Assembly: GCA_029251065.1 (NCBI GenBank)
Contig: JAQXEB010000022.1
Span: forward strand, 1-5,501
Origin: Luminiphilus sp.
GTDB lineage: Bacteria; Pseudomonadota; Gammaproteobacteria; Pseudomonadales; Halieaceae
DNA: 5,501 nt
Direction of reading: 5' to 3'
In this document: positions 1 to 5,501 of the stretch, piece after piece
How the letters are laid out: the number at the start of each line of letters is the position of its first letter
How positions within the stretch are numbered: the stretch's first letter is position 1
Program-made: the position numbers and the translations under genes
The notes under the pieces: model-generated
What the model was told of the DNA's origin: nothing
What the model saw: the letters and a program-made list of their open reading frames with translations, nothing else
The model's database searches: none

Positions 1-535
1 AACCCTTACAAAATTCGAAACTAAAGAGTGGGTTCGCGACCGGGTAGATTAGGCGCGCTAAAAGACTACGGTCGTAAGTCAGAATGTCGCAGTCATGAAT
101 GGCGACAGCATCGCTGCGCGACGTGGCCAGAACGTAGCCCATGCAGTACCAGACGTTACGACCCTTGCCGGGCTCCTGTGGCGCGAGACCTAGGGCTTCG
201 AGTTCCGCATGAATAGCCCTTAATCTCGGCCCATCCTGCCAAAGCACTCTATGCTGCTGAGGAAGCTCAGCAAAGAACTTCAGGGCTGACTGATATTCAT
301 CCACATCGGCACGATCTAGGCCCACAACAATCTGAGACAGATAAGGCACTTTCATCAGTTCCGACCGAATATTGGGCATTGCTGGAGTCTGCAGCTCGGA
401 ATAAAGCGATGGCAAAATCAGCCCCAGCGGTCGCGTCGCAGAAAAATTAACCAGTTGCGCTTCAAGCTCTTCAACCGCGCAATTACGCAGATTGTGAAGC
501 GTTGAGATATAAGGACTTTGATAAAAGTCGGCCAT
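1..535 (-). CDS. gpgS: Glucosyl-3-phosphoglycerate synthase, N-terminal part (runs off left edge)
   Basis: Predicted cytoplasmic GT81 glycosyltransferase that moves glucose from an NDP-glucose donor to 3-phosphoglycerate, giving glucosyl-3-phosphoglycerate. The 178 residues seen are open to the window edge with no stop codon; the family is roughly 400 residues, so more than half is missing. Visible family-type blocks are LPSLYSEL (about 41-48, nucleotide-sugar side), IVVGLDRAD (69-77), LWQDGPR (98-104), the glycine-rich GKGRNVW loop (123-129, acceptor side) and HDCDILTYDR (147-156), whose D-C-D is the metal/nucleotide-binding DXD equivalent, followed by LLARLIYPVANP and FEFCKG. The ATG shares one base with the stop of the upstream phosphatase gene (TAATG), and GGGGTGG at 544-550 is a plausible ribosome binding site 8 nt upstream. 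Third gene of a minus-strand operon. Identification is by recalled family motifs; sugar specificity (glucose rather than mannose) is inferred from resemblance to GT81. Confidence 0.88.
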   Translation of the reverse strand, partial: MADFYQSPYISTLHNLRNCAVEELEAQLVNFSATRPLGLILPSLYSELQTPAMPNIRSELMKVPYLSQIVVGLDRADVDEYQSALKFFAELPQQHRVLWQDGPRLRAIHAELEALGLAPQEPGKGRNVWYCMGYVLATSRSDAVAIHDCDILTYDRSLLARLIYPVANPLFSFEFCKG

Positions 536-1365
536 TAGATATTCCACCCCATAGTCGTTAATATTTCGTTTACGCCCTTCGCCCAGGCCTCGGGACCTGC
601 GCTGTCTGACAACCAGGTCGGACCGATCCGCTGCAGTTTTAGCGGCGTTCCCTTCATGTTTCGCATCAGCAATGCATAATCCGCGGTCTCAAGCAGCTCA
701 CGATCGTTGGGGGCGTCTCCCGCCGCGATCATGACAACGTCAGGGGATACTTCTCGCTTCAATACACCCTGAAACCACTGTGCCGCGATTCCCTTATTAT
801 TCGGCCCCATTAAATGAACAAAGCGGCCGCCCTCCGATACCGAAAACCCTATTTCTGTGAGTACCTGCTTGAACTCGTCAAGCGCGTCTTGTGAGTCTCT
901 CCAATCCAGCGTTTCGGAGTAGAGCCGGTTCTGTGCTCGCTCTGCCGAATCCCGGTTCAGCCCAGTAATGGCCGTCACTTCGCTGGTGCGCATTTCGGTC
1001 AGTGACTTGAACGCAAAGCGGCGGCTCATGTCGAGCGCCTCGAGGACATCGCACAGTGCTTGGCGCTTCACTCCGAACTCTCTCACCCAACATCCTTCGA
1101 ATAATTTGCTGCCCATAGGGCAGCGAATATCAAGCTCTACTGGGACATAAATTGCCGCGCCGTTCTCGACAATAAACGCGTGCTTAAGCCCCATTTCACG
1201 GCGAAATTCGGAGACTTCGCTATACGTTTTACTGGTGGCGGGAACAATGGGGATTCCCTGCTCGGTCAGCGAATGAAGCACCGCACGGGCGGCTTCCGCA
1301 CTGTAGGTTTCATGATCAAGAAGCGTGCCGTCAAGATCCGTATAGATCGTGGGAGATTCATTCAT
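535..1365 (-). CDS. gpgP: Glucosyl-3-phosphoglycerate phosphatase (MpgP/GpgP-like HAD-IIB)
   Basis: Cytoplasmic HAD phosphatase, 276 aa, a normal length for the mannosyl-/glucosyl-3-phosphoglycerate phosphatase family. It would remove the phosphate from glucosyl-3-phosphoglycerate to release glucosylglycerate. All HAD motifs are visible: motif I DLDGTLLD with nucleophile D10 and acid/base D12; motif II around T44 in PATSKT; motif III lysine K191 in GPNNKG; motif IV GDAPND with D217 and D221. Family-specific blocks in the cap are IVENGAAIY (65-73), SLTEMRTSEV...TGL (121-135), SETLDWR (150-156) and GGRFVHLMG (179-187). The ATG lies 8 nt inside the preceding kinase gene (ATGAATGA) with only a weak Shine-Dalgarno, so coupled translation is likely. 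The stop overlaps the gpgS start. Enzymes of this family often accept both mannosyl and glucosyl substrates, so the glucosyl call rests on the neighbouring GT81 gene. Residues are intact; no sign of decay. Confidence 0.88.
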   Translation of the reverse strand: MNESPTIYTDLDGTLLDHETYSAEAARAVLHSLTEQGIPIVPATSKTYSEVSEFRREMGLKHAFIVENGAAIYVPVELDIRCPMGSKLFEGCWVREFGVKRQALCDVLEALDMSRRFAFKSLTEMRTSEVTAITGLNRDSAERAQNRLYSETLDWRDSQDALDEFKQVLTEIGFSVSEGGRFVHLMGPNNKGIAAQWFQGVLKREVSPDVVMIAAGDAPNDRELLETADYALLMRNMKGTPLKLQRIGPTWLSDSAGPEAWAKGVNEILTTMGWNI

Positions 1366-2275
1366 GACGTGTTCGCTCGCCCAGAATCAAGCGATCTGCC
1401 TGCAAGTCCCACGTCTCGTCGGCGACTTCAGGTAAAACCGCCATAGCGTGGCAAGTGAGGCGCCGAAAATTCTCAACAAATTCTCGCACCTCCCTGACAG
1501 ACATACCTTTGGCCGGCTCTACCGACAGCCTCGTCTGGCGGTTCGACACTAAACGATTCTCCTGATCGACACGCCAGTCGAAGACCGACTCAAAAGACGG
1601 TGGTCGGAGCATACTTAATCGATCCAATGTGGAGAAAATAGACGCGTAGGGCCCACTTAATTGCTCATTAACGTAGGTCCGCCACGCACCCGAGTTGTCG
1701 TTAACAAACTCAAAACGGCCCGCGGGAACAGCGAGCGATAACGCCGTTTGCGCCGGGATACCGACGCACCATCCCTCAAACAGCACCACGGTAGGTTTCG
1801 CACTGATCTGGATTTTTCGCACCTTTTTGGTGCGATCGTCCTTAAGCTTATCAAAGACAGGAACTGCCACTTCCTTTGGATCGGGATCACTGACCGCGGC
1901 TAAAACCTCCACCAATCGCAGGTGTTCATGCGTCCCGGGCACACCGCGAATCGCCAATAGCGGATGTACGGCGGACGCCAGTTTGACGCGCCGCGCTCGG
2001 GTTAAATAAAAGTCGTCAATTGAAATAATGTGACAGTCAACACCGAGAAGTCGGGGCATGATTTGGCTTAGATAGGCGCTCAGCGTCGACTTCCCGGACC
2101 CCTGTGATCCGTTAATCCCTACAATAATGGGCCGAGGACTCGCGGTTGCCAGTTTAGCTAAGCGATGTGCATAGGCGTCGAAGTGCCCTTCGACATTTCG
2201 CCTAAAAATGTCGTTTAATCGCTGGGCCTCGATGAAGTCTTCGAGAACCTGACGACTGGACGTCTCCTTGCTCAA
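1358..2275 (-). CDS. D-glycerate 3-kinase (plant-type GLYK, P-loop kinase)
   Basis: Cytoplasmic P-loop kinase of 305 aa resembling the plant-type D-glycerate 3-kinase/Tda10 group, distant from GlxK and GckA-type glycerate kinases. It would phosphorylate D-glycerate with ATP to 3-phosphoglycerate. Seen in the sequence: Walker A GSQGSGKST (G56 to T64, with K62), Walker B-like IISIDDFYLT (83-92), the family signature HPLLAIRGVPGTH (104-116), VPVFDK (138-143) and VVLFEGWCVG (163-172). The start is TTG at 2275: an in-frame TAG lies only four codons upstream, no ATG occurs before the Walker A motif, and AGGGA sits 6 nt upstream. First gene of the operon; its stop overlaps the phosphatase start by 8 nt. 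In context its product, 3-phosphoglycerate, is the acceptor for the GpgS encoded two genes downstream, so it probably feeds glucosylglycerate synthesis or salvages glycerate released when that solute is broken down. A general photorespiratory-type or serine-cycle role is the alternative. Confidence 0.85.
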   Translation of the reverse strand: MSKETSSRQVLEDFIEAQRLNDIFRRNVEGHFDAYAHRLAKLATASPRPIIVGINGSQGSGKSTLSAYLSQIMPRLLGVDCHIISIDDFYLTRARRVKLASAVHPLLAIRGVPGTHEHLRLVEVLAAVSDPDPKEVAVPVFDKLKDDRTKKVRKIQISAKPTVVLFEGWCVGIPAQTALSLAVPAGRFEFVNDNSGAWRTYVNEQLSGPYASIFSTLDRLSMLRPPSFESVFDWRVDQENRLVSNRQTRLSVEPAKGMSVREVREFVENFRRLTCHAMAVLPEVADETWDLQADRLILGERTRHE

Positions 2276-2281
2276 TTCGGA

Positions 2282-2286
2282 TCCCT
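2282..2286 (-). promoter_or_regulatory. Ribosome binding site deciding the TTG start of the glycerate kinase
   Basis: On the minus strand AGGGA lies 6 nt before TTG at 2275, an ideal spacing. The in-frame stop TAG at 2287-2285 overlaps it, which excludes any start further upstream. Together these support the rare TTG initiation codon. Confidence 0.6.
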
Positions 2287-2422
2287 AAGTATTCGCATGA
2301 CTATGTACCCGCTATTGCAAAGAGTGTGCCTATTTCTGGTGGCTAAAAAAATAATTCGCGGAAGACGACTAAAGATCCCTCACTAAAGCCATCGACGCCA
2401 ATGCTAAAGTGAGTATCTGAAA

Positions 2423-2430
2423 AGAAGGAG
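2423..2430 (+). promoter_or_regulatory. Strong ribosome binding site of the amidohydrolase gene
   Basis: AGAAGGAG ends 5 nt before ATG at 2436. It is the best Shine-Dalgarno in the window and fixes the start of the hydrolase gene. Confidence 0.75.
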
Positions 2431-2435
2431 CGCGC

Positions 2436-3440
2436 ATGTTTAACAATACCCCTTGGCTACAACAGGTTCAGGAATCGGTTGTCGATCCAGATCGCGAGAT
2501 TGTCGACCCTCATCATCATCTTTGGCCTGAGCCCTCGATGGGCTACGACCTTGATGAACTCCTGGGGGATACCCGCGACGGTCACAGAGTGACCCAGACC
2601 GTATTCATGGAGTGCGGCGCCGCCTATTGGCGGGAGGGTCCGGAGCACCTCCGCTGTGTTGGCGAGACCGCGTTCATACGAGCGGCAGCCGATAACGCCA
2701 CCCATAGGCGGGCCCCAACTCAGATTGCGGGAATTGTTGCGCACGCGAATCTTCGCGAGAGTCGCTTAAGTGAAGTACTCGATGCCCACGAAGAGACCGC
2801 CGGTGATTTGTTCAAGGGTATTCGACACGCAGCTGCCTCTGCGGGTGATATTCAAGGGCTGGTGATACCCGGTAGCGCGGACCGAGGACTCATGCACGAT
2901 GAAGACTTCAGGCAAGGTGTCAGAGCGCTAGGGCAGCGCGGCTTAACGTACGATACGTGGCTCTACCATTTCCAAATCGCTGACTTTTTCAAGCTCGCCC
3001 AAGCCGTTCCGGAAACGACGATGGTACTTGATCATTTTGGGACGCCTTTGGGTGTCGGCGACTTTGCCAATCAAAAGGAGGCCATCTTCGCGCAATGGCA
3101 GGAGGACATCGCCCGCGTCGCTGAATGCAAAAATGTATTCGCAAAACTCGGCGGGCTCGCCATGCCCGATAATGGTTTCGGATGGTACGGACGCGACTTA
3201 CCTCCCTCCTCCGACGAGTTTCTTGAAGCACAAAAACCTTACTACGATCATGCAATCGCCTGCTTCGGACCCGAGCGTTGCATGTTTGAAAGTAATTTCC
3301 CGGTCGATCGACTGTCGATCGGCTACCGCGTGCTGTGGAATGGGCTCAAAAAGATCGCAACCGATTTTTCTGAAACAGAAAAAGACCTCATGTTTTCGGG
3401 CGTAGCTCGGAAGGTTTACCGGCTAAGCCCACCGGTATGA
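2436..3440 (+). CDS. Amidohydrolase-2 family metal-dependent hydrolase (COG3618-like)
   Basis: A 334-aa predicted cytoplasmic TIM-barrel hydrolase of the amidohydrolase superfamily (PF04909/COG3618-like), the group that includes lactonases such as LigI and L-fuconolactonase. The substrate cannot be read from the sequence. Motifs: VDPHHHLWP (23-31) carries the first-strand histidine pair; YDTWLYHFQ (172-180) places a histidine at 178; VLDHFGTP (197-204) has H200; KLGGLAMP (237-244); and MFESNFPVDR (283-292) stands where many relatives have G-S/T-D-W-P. The usual barrel-end aspartate is thus asparagine (N287), with E285 and D291 nearby; this pattern recurs, as far as I recall, in a proteobacterial subgroup and need not mean inactivity. 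No signal peptide. The start is fixed by an AAGGAG site 5 nt upstream. The stop overlaps the next gene's start (ATGA), so the two are probably made together. Lactonase activity is a plausible inference only. Confidence 0.82.
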   Translation: MFNNTPWLQQVQESVVDPDREIVDPHHHLWPEPSMGYDLDELLGDTRDGHRVTQTVFMECGAAYWREGPEHLRCVGETAFIRAAADNATHRRAPTQIAGIVAHANLRESRLSEVLDAHEETAGDLFKGIRHAAASAGDIQGLVIPGSADRGLMHDEDFRQGVRALGQRGLTYDTWLYHFQIADFFKLAQAVPETTMVLDHFGTPLGVGDFANQKEAIFAQWQEDIARVAECKNVFAKLGGLAMPDNGFGWYGRDLPPSSDEFLEAQKPYYDHAIACFGPERCMFESNFPVDRLSIGYRVLWNGLKKIATDFSETEKDLMFSGVARKVYRLSPPV

Positions 3441-4300
3441 GGGCATTGCTCAGGCAACTGTGGCCTGTCCTTTTCATCGCGTGGCCAGAAGTCAGTGTGG
3501 CGGGCGTGCAGCAAATTCAGATTAATGCGGCTGATCCGCCCTATGCCTTTGACCAAGGTGTCGGCCTGTATCGCGTTCAATTTAACTACACTGGCAAACA
3601 TTGGACACACGCCGACGTGGCCGCAATCGTGATCAATACCGACAAACCCATTGCGGTCTTGCCGATGCAGTATACCGAGCCGAGTGCGATGCAACCTGGC
3701 GCGATGGTCTCGGGCGAGCCTATTGGTAAAGACTGGAACACCATTACGCAAAAAGCGATGGCGCAGCGCCTAAACGCGCGTGGGTTCTTTGTTTTAACAC
3801 CAACGATTACGCAATACTCAGAGGACCTAGCAGGCTTCCAAGCGTTGGAGCATTTTATAGCGGGTGTTCACAAGGGCAACGATAACGTTCAAACGGTCTT
3901 ACTGACAGCTGATGCTGACACGCCCAATCCACAAAACCCAGTGCCGGGTGCTCAGATGCTCGTCACGGGCATCCATAAGCGAAATGACGCCTGGGAGGCT
4001 CTGTTACAAGCGCACATGGGCGATTTTTATACGTCTGTGAAGCTCAACAATCTGGGCGCGCGAGTCAGAGGCGGCCTGTCGGATGAAGAAGGTTCATCCG
4101 CGGCATGGCATCCGCTGATCGAACGTGCGGCCGAATATGGCTCGGAGGTCGCGATAATCGAAGTTGCACGCGCCGTCGACATAGTGGCTAGAGCCGGCAG
4201 TATCGAACAAGGTGAGGATTGGGCGGCCCCTTTATTCGATGCGCTCGCCGACGCAATGCTTGCCTGGACGGAGCAGCCTCCAACCACGCCCCACCGATAA
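3437..4300 (+). CDS. Secreted protein of unknown function
   Basis: I do not recognise this 287-aa protein. It begins with a credible Sec signal peptide: basic MRALLRQ, hydrophobic core LWPVLFIAW (8-16), and a likely cleavage after S-V-A at residue 22. There is no cysteine anywhere, so it is not a lipoprotein and has no disulfides. The mature part shows no transmembrane segment and reads as a mixed alpha/beta soluble domain. Possibly functional stretches are NTDKPIAVLP (67-76), a hydrophobic strand RGFFVLTPT, VQTVLLTADADTPNPQNP near the middle, and VAIIEVARAVD toward the C-terminus. The tail is proline/threonine-rich. The start overlaps the hydrolase stop by 4 nt (ATGA) with no clear Shine-Dalgarno, which suggests translation by reinitiation. 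It probably acts in the periplasm or outside while its operon partner is cytoplasmic. It converges on the oxygenase gene, 19 bp away. Confidence 0.75.
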   Translation: MRALLRQLWPVLFIAWPEVSVAGVQQIQINAADPPYAFDQGVGLYRVQFNYTGKHWTHADVAAIVINTDKPIAVLPMQYTEPSAMQPGAMVSGEPIGKDWNTITQKAMAQRLNARGFFVLTPTITQYSEDLAGFQALEHFIAGVHKGNDNVQTVLLTADADTPNPQNPVPGAQMLVTGIHKRNDAWEALLQAHMGDFYTSVKLNNLGARVRGGLSDEEGSSAAWHPLIERAAEYGSEVAIIEVARAVDIVARAGSIEQGEDWAAPLFDALADAMLAWTEQPPTTPHR

Positions 4301-4319
4301 GGACGTCACACAGTGTCAA

Positions 4320-5501
4320 TCACTTGTTGGTCGGGCGCGCTTTAAACCGTTTGCCGCGTTGAGCTGCCAGTGCAAACGCAGCTTGCGTTTCCGCCTCGAC
4401 CTCCAGATGTTGCTGCTCCTTCAGCGCCTCAAACTCGTCCACCCACCAGCGACGGGTTACTTGCGGGAACGTCCCCATACGATTCACGCAGGCGTTTGCG
4501 CCTCGGTCGCGTCCCGCTTCGTAACCGGCAGCACCGGTTTTATCAGCCGCTGATCGCCCAAAAGGTACTAAATCACCCTCCATTTTGGGCAACAAAAAAT
4601 AAGGCATGGAGACACGTGTTTCACCCTCTGGAATCAACAAGGTATTGACTCGGTGTAATGTGGCAGAGTAACGCCCCTCACTGAGGTGCATGAGCGTGCC
4701 ACCGGTGTTCACGATGACCGACCCCTCAATGACAGGCACATCGTACTGTCCCGACGATGTTCGACAGGTAACGGGCGCATTCACCCAATCACCCTCTCCC
4801 GCCACCACCTGCAGGCCCGGACGATCGTTAATCAGGAGTGCGATAAAGGGCGGTCCGTCAATGTGCGCACCCACGTTATCCGCGTCGAATCGCGCATACG
4901 CGTCGCGAACCTCTTCTTTTGCCGCATCAGAGAAGACCTCAAGGCTGTAGTTATGATTGAGGCTCGCCGCAAGGTAGGGCTCTTCAAGATCAAAATAACG
5001 CCGAAACTCCGCCGGATCCTCACCCAAAGACTCAACAATGAGTTCACCCAGTTGGTGCGTGAGCTGGTGATAAGTCTGGTTTAGATCGTTAATGAGTGGT
5101 CGAAAGCCGAGCATCGAGTCTTGCTTAGGCCACGTATTAGGCCCGACAAACAAACGTTTATGAATCGGCTGAGAAGCGTCATCGTGCGCACAGATCGGGT
5201 CTTGCTCAAAGCCGTACTGGAAATTCTCAATGACTTGTCCGTGACCACGATCGGCCGGCGTTGGCAGGGTGTAGCCTCTAAAATACGGTGTGTTCGATAT
5301 GTGTGCGGTTTTCTTAATATCCATCGGCGCATCAAAAAACTGACGAACCTCTCGAAACGCCCGCTGTTGAAAGGCGTCGTCCAGCCCGGGTGCATTTTTA
5401 AGCACCAAAAACCCACATTCCAAAAGCGCGTACCGCAGGTCTTCCATGAATTTATTGCGGTCAGCATTAAGGTCGAGCCAATCGACCGTTGGAATTTCGT
5501 T
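4320..5501 (-). CDS. 2OG-Fe(II) oxygenase, isopenicillin N synthase-like (N-terminus beyond right edge)
   Basis: Predicted cytoplasmic non-haem iron dioxygenase of the isopenicillin N synthase-like superfamily; substrate unknown. The first ATG in the window is at 5447, but the frame stays open to the edge, and the extra 18 codons encode EIPTVDWLDLNADRNKF, matching the usual IPxxDL opening of DIOX_N domains. The gene therefore starts outside the window and 393 residues are seen. Counting from the ATG at 5447: DIOX_N region with YALLECGFLVLKN (6-18) and YFRGYT (55-60); iron ligands H195 and D197 in AHIDGPP, and H265 in SATLHRV; the 2-oxoglutarate-binding R278-x-S280 in RVSMPYF; and the core strand GLQVV (211-215). 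After the barrel comes a C-terminal helix rich in E, Q and A (about 338-365) with a basic end, longer than in plain IPNS enzymes. All catalytic residues are present. No partner gene is visible, so the reaction cannot be named. Confidence 0.85.
   Translation of the reverse strand, partial: NEIPTVDWLDLNADRNKFMEDLRYALLECGFLVLKNAPGLDDAFQQRAFREVRQFFDAPMDIKKTAHISNTPYFRGYTLPTPADRGHGQVIENFQYGFEQDPICAHDDASQPIHKRLFVGPNTWPKQDSMLGFRPLINDLNQTYHQLTHQLGELIVESLGEDPAEFRRYFDLEEPYLAASLNHNYSLEVFSDAAKEEVRDAYARFDADNVGAHIDGPPFIALLINDRPGLQVVAGEGDWVNAPVTCRTSSGQYDVPVIEGSVIVNTGGTLMHLSEGRYSATLHRVNTLLIPEGETRVSMPYFLLPKMEGDLVPFGRSAADKTGAAGYEAGRDRGANACVNRMGTFPQVTRRWWVDEFEALKEQQHLEVEAETQAAFALAAQRGKRFKARPTNK

Larger units (their letters stand above)
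2276..2435. promoter_or_regulatory. Divergent intergenic region, presumed promoters for both operons
   Basis: These 160 bp separate the minus-strand glucosylglycerate operon from the plus-strand hydrolase operon and must hold both promoters. I see no complete sigma-70 promoter. Candidates on the plus strand are AATAAT at 2350-2355 (one mismatch to the -10 consensus, no good -35 box) and an extended -10-like TGCTAAAGT at 2402-2410. The segment contains CTAAAG three times (2369-2374, 2383-2388, 2404-2409), a 6-bp inverted pair CTCACT (2379-2384) and AGTGAG (2408-2413), and an A-rich run at 2345-2354. These may be regulator sites, but all are short enough to occur by chance. Confidence 0.4.

Noticed and set aside
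28..216. Plus-strand 62-aa reading frame
   Set aside because: Antisense to the well-supported gpgS frame; Arg/Cys/Ser-rich composition typical of a shadow frame, no ribosome binding site.
1..1365. Mannosylglycerate rather than glucosylglycerate synthesis
   Set aside because: The phosphatase family serves both, but the partial transferase matches the GT81 GpgS pattern (GKGRNVW, HDCDILTYDR) and not MpgS of GT55/GT78.
1180..1446. Plus-strand 88-aa reading frame
   Set aside because: Lies opposite the phosphatase and kinase genes, has no recognisable domain and spans their junction.
3418..3436. Inverted repeat ACCGG/CCGGT just before the secreted-protein start
   Set aside because: Only 5 bp with a 9-nt loop and no T-run; it lies inside the hydrolase coding end. 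Too weak to call a terminator or a translation switch.
3416..3751. Minus-strand 111-aa reading frame
   Set aside because: Opposite the signal peptide and N-terminal part of the secreted protein; no family signal and no start context.
3437..4300. Faint resemblance of GIHKRND and VAIIEVARAVD to the IHAN and E-containing segments of Amidase_3 peptidoglycan amidases
   Set aside because: The essential first motif (GHGG) and the EK motif are absent and the spacing does not fit; similarity is no better than chance by eye.
5081..5467. Minus-strand 128-aa frame overlapping the oxygenase
   Set aside because: It is in a different frame from the oxygenase, whose iron ligands and DIOX_N features run straight through this stretch without a frameshift.
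1..5501. Mobile element, defence island, CRISPR array or biosynthetic cluster
   Set aside because: No transposase, integrase, direct-repeat array, tRNA, or toxin/defence domain was seen. One lone oxygenase and one hydrolase do not make a natural-product cluster.

Overview
The window looks like ordinary chromosomal DNA from a Gram-negative proteobacterium, most likely a marine or halophilic gammaproteobacterium. The reasons are tight operons with overlapping genes, a periplasm-type signal peptide, AAGGAG-like ribosome binding sites and a compatible-solute operon. The Halieaceae (OM60/NOR5) type would fit, but this is a guess from gene content, not a computed placement. I see no tRNA, rRNA, CRISPR, insertion sequence, phage gene or other sign of mobility.

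Left part (1-2275, minus strand): a three-gene operon read right to left. It encodes a plant-type D-glycerate 3-kinase, a MpgP/GpgP-like HAD phosphatase and a glucosyl-3-phosphoglycerate synthase that runs off the left edge. Together they describe a route to the osmolyte glucosylglycerate: glycerate -> 3-phosphoglycerate -> glucosyl-3-phosphoglycerate -> glucosylglycerate. The genes overlap by 8 nt and 1 nt, which points to a single, translationally coupled mRNA. The kinase starts at a TTG codon.

Middle (2276-2435): a 160-bp divergent intergenic region. It holds the ribosome binding sites of both flanking genes, three copies of CTAAAG and a CTCACT/AGTGAG inverted pair, but no convincing complete promoter.

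Right of it (2436-4300, plus strand): a COG3618-type metal-dependent hydrolase, followed with a 4-nt ATGA overlap by a secreted protein that I do not recognise. Their shared role is unknown.

Right edge (4320-5501, minus strand): a 2-oxoglutarate/Fe(II) oxygenase of the isopenicillin N synthase-like superfamily. It converges on the secreted-protein gene with only 19 bp between the stop codons. Its reading frame continues to the window edge, so its real start lies outside. The best-supported biology here is the glucosylglycerate operon. The least explained item is the secreted protein paired with the hydrolase. I found no clear evidence of an undescribed multi-gene system.
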